From DASXRU01 sp039933315 (GTDB taxonomy: Bacteria > Acidobacteriota > Blastocatellia > Pyrinomonadales > Pyrinomonadaceae): DNA of 5,971 nt. The position numbers and the translations under genes are program-made. Location: NCBI GenBank assembly GCA_039933315.1, contig JBDTOI010000233.1, positions 1-5,971 of the forward strand, written 5' to 3'. The notes beneath the pieces were generated by a model. It saw only the letters and a list, made by a program, of their open reading frames with translations, had not been told where the DNA came from and did no database searches. Shown piece after piece: positions 4,999 to 5,971 of this stretch (position 1 is its first letter; the number at the start of each line of letters is the position of its first letter).

Positions 4999-5971
4999 AT
5001 GGCAGAAGTCACACATGAGGCGGTACACCGGCACCCAGCGCCGCAGGGATTCATACGCAAATACATTTTCAGCCTGGACCACAAGGTGATCGGCATCCAG
5101 TACATCATGCTGGCGTTGACCGCGGTAGTCGTGGGAATGGCGATGTCGATCCTGATGCGTTTGAATCTTAGCTGGCCGGGAACGAAATGGCCCATCCTGG
5201 GCACGCTCTTTCCCACCGGCGCCCCCGGCGGCATCATCAGCCCTGAGTTCTATTTGTCCCTCGTGACCATGCATGGAACGATCATGGTCTTTTTCGTCTT
5301 GACTACGGCGCCGCAGGGGGGCTTTGGCAACTACTTTCTGCCGATACAGATTGGCGCAGACGACATGGCGTTTCCGTTCCTCAACATGATGTCGTTCTGG
5401 GTCACGTTTGTAGGCTTCATCGTTATCCTCGCGGCCATCTTTGTGGAGGGAAGCACAACTGTCGGCGCCGGGGCCCTGGGCGAGGCGCTCGGTGGCGGAG
5501 GCAGCGGGACGGTCGGCCCGATTGGGGGATGGACAGGTTATGCGCCCCTGAGCGCGCTGGGAAAAATCGCGGGGCCCGGACAAGGTGCCGGCATGAACCT
5601 CTGGATAGTCAGCATTGCTATTTTCTGCGTCGGTTCGCTGCTGGGGGCCCTGAACTTCATCACCACGCTGCTGAATATGCGCACGCGGGGCATGTCTTTG
5701 ATGCGCATGCCGCTGACGTGCTGGGCCTGGTTCACCACAGCGGTGCTGGCTTTGCTCTCGTTTCCGGTGTTGTTGGGCGGCGGCATCCTTCTGCTCCTCG
5801 ATCGCGTGGGGGGCACAAGCTTTTTCATCCCGGCCGGTCTATACGTGAACGGCGTGCTGAATGGCGATCCCCGCTTTCCTCTTCACGCCGGCGGCTCGCC
5901 GCTTTTATGGCAGCACCTGTTCTGGTTCTTTGGCCACCCCGAAGTTTACATCGCGATTCTGCCGGGTATGG
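4999..5971 (+). CDS. coxA: Cytochrome c oxidase subunit I, 3'-truncated by window edge
   Basis: Catalytic subunit of the heme-copper oxidase, which reduces O2 to water at heme a3-CuB and pumps protons. The first 324 residues are in the window, open to the last base. The N-terminal FIFS-like region FIRKYIFSLDHKVIG (18-32) leads into helix I. His92 in TMHGTIMVFF is a ligand of low-spin heme a. GNYFLPIQIGADDMAFPFLN (110-129) is the conserved loop carrying the D-channel Asp122. The helix VI motif WFFGHPEVYI (309-318) gives CuB ligand His313, Glu315 and the cross-linked Tyr317; GHPEVY is the mark of the A1 (mitochondrial-like) class. The remaining CuB histidines, the a3 ligand and the K-channel lysine lie beyond the window. 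Residues 151-181 contain a Gly-rich insert before GWTGYAPLS that looks longer than usual. The subunit III gene and assembly factors are expected downstream but not seen. Confidence 0.97.
   Translation, partial: MAEVTHEAVHRHPAPQGFIRKYIFSLDHKVIGIQYIMLALTAVVVGMAMSILMRLNLSWPGTKWPILGTLFPTGAPGGIISPEFYLSLVTMHGTIMVFFVLTTAPQGGFGNYFLPIQIGADDMAFPFLNMMSFWVTFVGFIVILAAIFVEGSTTVGAGALGEALGGGGSGTVGPIGGWTGYAPLSALGKIAGPGQGAGMNLWIVSIAIFCVGSLLGALNFITTLLNMRTRGMSLMRMPLTCWAWFTTAVLALLSFPVLLGGGILLLLDRVGGTSFFIPAGLYVNGVLNGDPRFPLHAGGSPLLWQHLFWFFGHPEVYIAILPGM

Noticed and set aside
4945..5583. Open frame of 212 codons on the minus strand opposite coxA
   Set aside because: coxA on the plus strand has complete family motifs and a ribosome site; the opposite frame is charged, His/Arg-rich and featureless.

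Overview
The window is part of an aerobic respiratory-chain operon, with every supported gene on the + strand. It carries an aa3-type (heme A, copper-A) cytochrome c oxidase and the enzymes that make its heme. The organism is a GC-rich bacterium. An Acidobacteriota-like origin is my best guess, from three things: a multi-domain cytochrome c plus amicyanin-like lipoprotein beside the cox genes, the gene order ctaA-ctaB-coxB-coxA, and the abundant small palindromic repeats between genes. No taxonomic marker is present, so this is inference.

Layout: (1) 2-874, the 3' part of a c-type cytochrome with one visible CxxCH site and the tail of a preceding cytochrome domain whose heme site lies upstream. 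(2) 920-1810, a predicted exported lipoprotein with an amicyanin-like type-1 copper loop and a C-terminal carboxypeptidase-regulatory-like beta domain. (3) 1811-1940, a spacer holding a long imperfect inverted repeat that ends in a 7-bp tandem repeat touching the next start codon. (4) 1941-2873, heme A synthase (ctaA). (5) 2853-3050, a cluster of small hairpins of two families in a mirror-image array that overlaps the end of ctaA. (6) 3114-4034, heme O synthase (ctaB). (7) 4038-4101, a perfect 22-bp inverted repeat whose arms are themselves hairpins. (8) 4118-4963, oxidase subunit II (coxB). (9) 4999-5971, the first 324 codons of oxidase subunit I (coxA), cut by the window edge.

How the genes fit together: CtaB adds a farnesyl group to protoheme to give heme O, CtaA oxidises heme O to heme A, and CoxA holds low-spin heme a and the heme a3-CuB centre. 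CoxB carries the CuA entry site for electrons. The cytochrome c and the cupredoxin-like lipoprotein are plausible electron carriers or donors to CuA. The genes themselves belong to known families. The unusual part is the spacers: three successive intergenic regions (before ctaA, ctaB and coxB) are each filled with a different family of palindromic repeat, each starting at or within a few bases of the preceding stop codon. ctaA and ctaB lack a visible Shine-Dalgarno sequence, whereas the lipoprotein gene, coxB and coxA have clear ones. I see no RNA genes, CRISPR array, complete mobile element or phage genes.
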